8,363 bases of DNA from contig JARDZO010000250.1 in NCBI GenBank assembly GCA_029240815.1, forward strand, positions 1 to 8,363, given 5' to 3'. This DNA comes from Brevibacillus sp. (GTDB lineage: Bacteria; Bacillota; Bacilli; Brevibacillales; Brevibacillaceae). Every line of letters starts with the position of its first letter. The first letter of the stretch is position 1. The translations under genes were made by a program, and so were the position numbers. The notes beneath the pieces were generated by a model. It was given only the letters and a program-made list of their open reading frames with translations, did no database searches and was not told where the DNA came from. Below are positions 6,276-8,363 of this stretch, piece by piece.

Positions 6276-6776
6276 ATGGATTCGAAAAAGCAACGGGAAT
6301 TGCTGCACTTGCTAGAAGAGGACAGCCGTATGTCAGCCGAGCAAATCGGAAAAATGCTGGCGGAGCCGACAGAGGTGATCGAGCGAGCCATCGCCACTCT
6401 GGAAGCGGAAAAAGTGATTGTGAAATATCCCGCGCTGATCAACTGGGAGCGGGTGGAGGATCATCCGTATGTGAACGCGATGATCGACGTGAAAGTCACG
6501 CCAAAGCGCGACGTCGGGTTTGACGAGGTAGCAGAGCGCATCTGCCGTTTCCCGGAAGTAAAAGCGGTTTATCTGATGTCAGGCGCGAGCTACGACTTGT
6601 CTGTGGTGCTGGAAGGAAAGACGATGCGTGAAGTCGCGACGTTCGTTTCACAAAAGCTGGCGACGCTCGATTCCGTGGTCTCGACTGCCACTCACTTTAT
6701 TTTGAAACGATACAAGCACGATGGGATTGAATTGGAAGATCGCGATGAAGATCGCAGAATGGTGGTAACTCCATGA
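6276..6776 (+). CDS. alaR: Lrp/AsnC-family transcriptional regulator, AlaR-like
   Basis: The 166-residue protein has the two-part Lrp/AsnC layout. An N-terminal winged helix-turn-helix covers about residues 4-50 (RELLHLLEEDSRMSAEQIGK, then EVIERAIATLEAEKVIVKY). A C-terminal RAM effector domain covers about residues 60-150 and includes VKAVYLMSGASYDLSVVLEG. Such proteins bind amino acids and form octameric DNA-binding assemblies. Its partner gene, order and ATGA overlap match Bacillus alaR-alaT, where AlaR activates alanine synthesis; the name is given by that analogy. An upstream in-frame ATG (6261) has only a GA-rich site, while ATG 6276 has GGAG nine bases upstream, so I chose the latter. 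The stop overlaps the aminotransferase start by four bases, implying translational coupling. Expression is under the alanine T-box. Confidence 0.9.
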   Translation: MDSKKQRELLHLLEEDSRMSAEQIGKMLAEPTEVIERAIATLEAEKVIVKYPALINWERVEDHPYVNAMIDVKVTPKRDVGFDEVAERICRFPEVKAVYLMSGASYDLSVVLEGKTMREVATFVSQKLATLDSVVSTATHFILKRYKHDGIELEDRDEDRRMVVTP

Positions 6777-7951
6777 GTACGCAATTGTCCGTGAAAAGCC
6801 GTTTGTCATCCACAGTCGCTTCCCTGAAGCCATCGGGGATTCGCCGCTTTTTCGATTTGGCGGCCTCGATGGAGGGTGTCATTTCCCTCGGAGTCGGGGA
6901 GCCTGACTTTGTCACTCCTTGGCGCATGCGGGAGGCATCCATTTCTTCCCTGGAGCGCGGTCATACCGCTTACACCTCCAATGCAGGCATGCTGGAGCTG
7001 CGGGTGGAGATCCAAAAATATTTGGAGGAGCGTTTTTCAGTCAGCTACCATCCAGAGAGCGAGATCTTGGTGACGGTAGGTGCCAGCGAGGCGATCGATA
7101 TTGCCCTGCGTGCCATTCTGGATCCGGGGGATGAAGTACTGGTCGTCGAGCCGTGCTACGTTTCTTACGAGCCGGTCATTCGTCTGGCTGGCGGAGTGCC
7201 GGTGTTCCTGAAGACCACGATGGAAAACCAGTTCAAGCTGACGCCAGAGGAACTGGAGACGCACATTACGCCGCGGACCAAAGCGATCATCTTCTGCTAC
7301 CCGAACAATCCGACAGGGGGCACGATGACAGCGGACGAGTGGAAGACCTTGCTGCCGATTATCGAAAAGCACGATCTGCTAGTCATTTCCGACGAAATTT
7401 ATGCTGAGCTGACATACGGACGCATGCACGACAGCATTGCCGCACTTCCTGGGATGAAAGACCGGACGATTCTCATCTCCGGGTTTTCCAAAGCATTTGC
7501 GATGACCGGCTGGCGTCTCGGTTATGTCTGTGCGACTCCTGACTTGCTGGCAGGGATGTTGAAAATCCACCAGTACACGATGCTGTGCGCACCGACGATG
7601 GCTCAGATGGCGGCTCTGGAGGCACTGCGTCACGGCCGCTCGGACATGGAGCGAATGATCGAGAGCTACCGCCAACGCCGCAACTTCGTGGTAGACGGCT
7701 TCCGTCAGATCGGCCTCGGCTGCCACGAACCGGATGGCGCATTTTACGCTTTCCCTTCCATCGCATCAACAGGACTGAGCTCTTCTGAATTTGCGGAGAA
7801 GCTGTTGTTGGAGGAAAAAGTCGCAGTCGTCCCAGGCGATGTGTTCGGTGAGAGCGGGAATGGTCACATCCGTTGCTCGTACGCTACATCGATGGAACAG
7901 CTGAAAAAGGCGTTGGATCGGATGGGGCACTTGATGGAGAAATTGTCGTAG
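6773..7951 (+). CDS. alaT: Class I PLP-dependent aminotransferase, alanine transaminase AlaT-like
   Basis: The 392-residue protein is a fold-type I, class I/II aminotransferase. Lys240 in SGFSKAFAMTGWRLGY would form the internal aldimine with PLP. Other active-site features are the NNPTGG turn (Asn178-Asn179), Asp207 and Tyr210 in SDEIYAELTYG for the PLP ring, Arg248 in GWRLGY for the phosphate, and Arg367 in GHIRCSY for the substrate carboxylate. The N-terminal segment has GVGEPDFVTP, as in aspartate-type enzymes. Specificity cannot be read from motifs alone, but the alanine T-box and AlaR-like partner point to pyruvate plus glutamate giving alanine. An older generic annotation would be aspartate or aromatic aminotransferase. 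Translation starts at the ATGA overlap with the regulator, with GGTGG seven bases upstream. A terminator follows 23 bases after the stop. Confidence 0.93.
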   Translation: MSTQLSVKSRLSSTVASLKPSGIRRFFDLAASMEGVISLGVGEPDFVTPWRMREASISSLERGHTAYTSNAGMLELRVEIQKYLEERFSVSYHPESEILVTVGASEAIDIALRAILDPGDEVLVVEPCYVSYEPVIRLAGGVPVFLKTTMENQFKLTPEELETHITPRTKAIIFCYPNNPTGGTMTADEWKTLLPIIEKHDLLVISDEIYAELTYGRMHDSIAALPGMKDRTILISGFSKAFAMTGWRLGYVCATPDLLAGMLKIHQYTMLCAPTMAQMAALEALRHGRSDMERMIESYRQRRNFVVDGFRQIGLGCHEPDGAFYAFPSIASTGLSSSEFAEKLLLEEKVAVVPGDVFGESGNGHIRCSYATSMEQLKKALDRMGHLMEKLS

Positions 7952-7974
7952 GCTGTACGATATATAATAGAAGA

Positions 7975-8023
7975 AGAGTTCTCGAAAGAAAGGTAGATTT
8001 CTTTCGAGGACTCTTTTTGTTTT
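7975..8023 (+). terminator. Intrinsic terminator after alaT
   Basis: A 17-bp stem (7975-7991 with 7998-8014, all pairs Watson-Crick except one G-U) has a 6-base loop GGTAGA and is followed by TTTTGTTTT. It ends the alaR-alaT transcript. Confidence 0.95.
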
Positions 8024-8176
8024 GAGGCTCACGCCGTTAGTAACTGCTTCCATGATTCGTTGTACATTCAGAATAAAAGAACATCGCGCTGCTTTACTTC
8101 TTCTCCAAGACCATTCATAATCATTTGTAAAGTAAGTATATTTGCATCATATACTTTCCAAGGGAGAGTGTAGCTT
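8024..8176. other. AT-rich intergenic region upstream of the HxlR gene
   Basis: After the terminator the base composition becomes visibly more AT-rich than in the left and central genes. Apart from the dyad and candidate promoter listed separately, no feature was seen. Minus-strand frame ending at 8068 is antisense to the HxlR gene and is not supported as a gene. Confidence 0.5.
8125..8156 (+). promoter_or_regulatory. Dyad operator overlapping a candidate promoter of the HxlR gene
   Basis: AAGTATAT (8134-8141) and ATATACTT (8149-8156) form a perfect 8-bp inverted repeat with a 7-base spacer, ending 20 bases before the start codon. The AGTA/TACT ends resemble operators of HxlR-family repressors such as YodB and CatR. 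A weak promoter overlaps it: TTGTAA (8125-8130) and TATACT (8150-8155), though the 19-base spacer is long. Placement over the -10 suggests autoregulation by the downstream regulator. Confidence 0.5.
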
Positions 8177-8363
8177 ATGCGCGAAACCTGTGTTTCGACA
8201 GGTGTGGAGCTTAAAGATACTGGATTTGGATATACCTTGTCTTTAATAGGCGGCAAATTTAAAATGATTATTTTGTATTGGCTGGCTGAAAATAAGGTGA
8301 TGCGACACAATGAACTGAAGCGAAGCATCGGTACCATTTCCTTTAAAACGTTAAGCACTATGT
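8177..8363 (+). CDS. HxlR-family transcriptional regulator (3' end cut by window)
   Basis: Sixty-two codons are visible before the window ends. The translated start MRETCVSTGV is followed by TGFGYTLSLIGGKFKMIILY and then MRHNELKRSIGTISFKTLS. This matches the start of the HxlR winged helix domain (consensus like CPVEYTLDLIGGKWKLLIL, then RFNELKR and IS.K.L). The ATG has AGGGAG ten bases upstream. Such proteins are dimeric repressors, often redox- or electrophile-sensing. The usual Cys at the CPVE position is Thr here; the only N-terminal Cys is Cys5, about ten residues further out. That makes the usual YodB-type redox switch uncertain. The gene is AT-rich relative to its neighbours. Full length is expected at about 100-125 residues. 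Confidence 0.9.
   Translation, partial: MRETCVSTGVELKDTGFGYTLSLIGGKFKMIILYWLAENKVMRHNELKRSIGTISFKTLSTM

Noticed and set aside
7943..7968. Possible promoter TTGTCG and TATAAT just after alaT
   Set aside because: The spacer is only 14 bases, and any transcript would meet the terminator at once.
8052..8120. A 22-codon plus-strand frame starting ATGATTCGT
   Set aside because: No ribosome site, and nothing recognisable in the peptide.
8068..8358. A 96-codon minus-strand frame at the right edge
   Set aside because: It is antisense to the HxlR-family gene, which has a clear family match and ribosome site; the frame shows no family motif.

Overview
The window looks like chromosomal DNA from a moderately GC-rich, low-complexity-free Firmicute, probably a Brevibacillus- or Paenibacillus-like bacterium. 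This is an inference. It rests on a classical T-box riboswitch, strong AGGAGG-type ribosome sites, a consensus sigma-A promoter, intrinsic terminators with U tails, and an alaR-alaT type gene pair known from Bacillus. No mobile element, CRISPR array, tRNA or rRNA gene was seen.

Left half (1-5728, transcribed right to left). A ppx-ppk polyphosphate operon (exopolyphosphatase, then polyphosphate kinase) starts from a candidate extended -10 promoter near 5700. It ends at a good intrinsic terminator at 1850-1891. The 80-bp ppx-ppk gap holds a 9-bp inverted repeat, two TT(A)A-type hexamers 11 bp apart that resemble half a Pho box, and a possible internal promoter for ppk. Beyond the terminator lies a second two-gene unit on the same strand. 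It encodes a large nicotinamidase-like cysteine hydrolase and a NadD-like nucleotidyltransferase, which together could convert nicotinamide to nicotinate and adenylylate the mononucleotide. The leftmost 192 bases carry no convincing gene but hold a long imperfect hairpin and short repeats that could belong to a dispersed element.

Right half (5879-8023, left to right). A perfect TTGACA-17-TATAAT promoter drives a T-box leader. Its specifier reads as GCC (alanine) and its UGGU bulge fits the A discriminator of tRNA-Ala. The leader controls an overlapping Lrp/AsnC regulator gene and a class I aminotransferase gene, matching AlaR and AlaT of Bacillus alanine synthesis. The logic is therefore that low charged tRNA-Ala opens transcription of the alanine transaminase, with AlaR as a second layer. 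A 17-bp terminator closes the unit.

Right edge (8024-8363). After a short, AT-richer intergenic stretch with an 8-7-8 dyad that overlaps a candidate promoter, a HxlR-family regulator gene begins and is cut by the end of the window.
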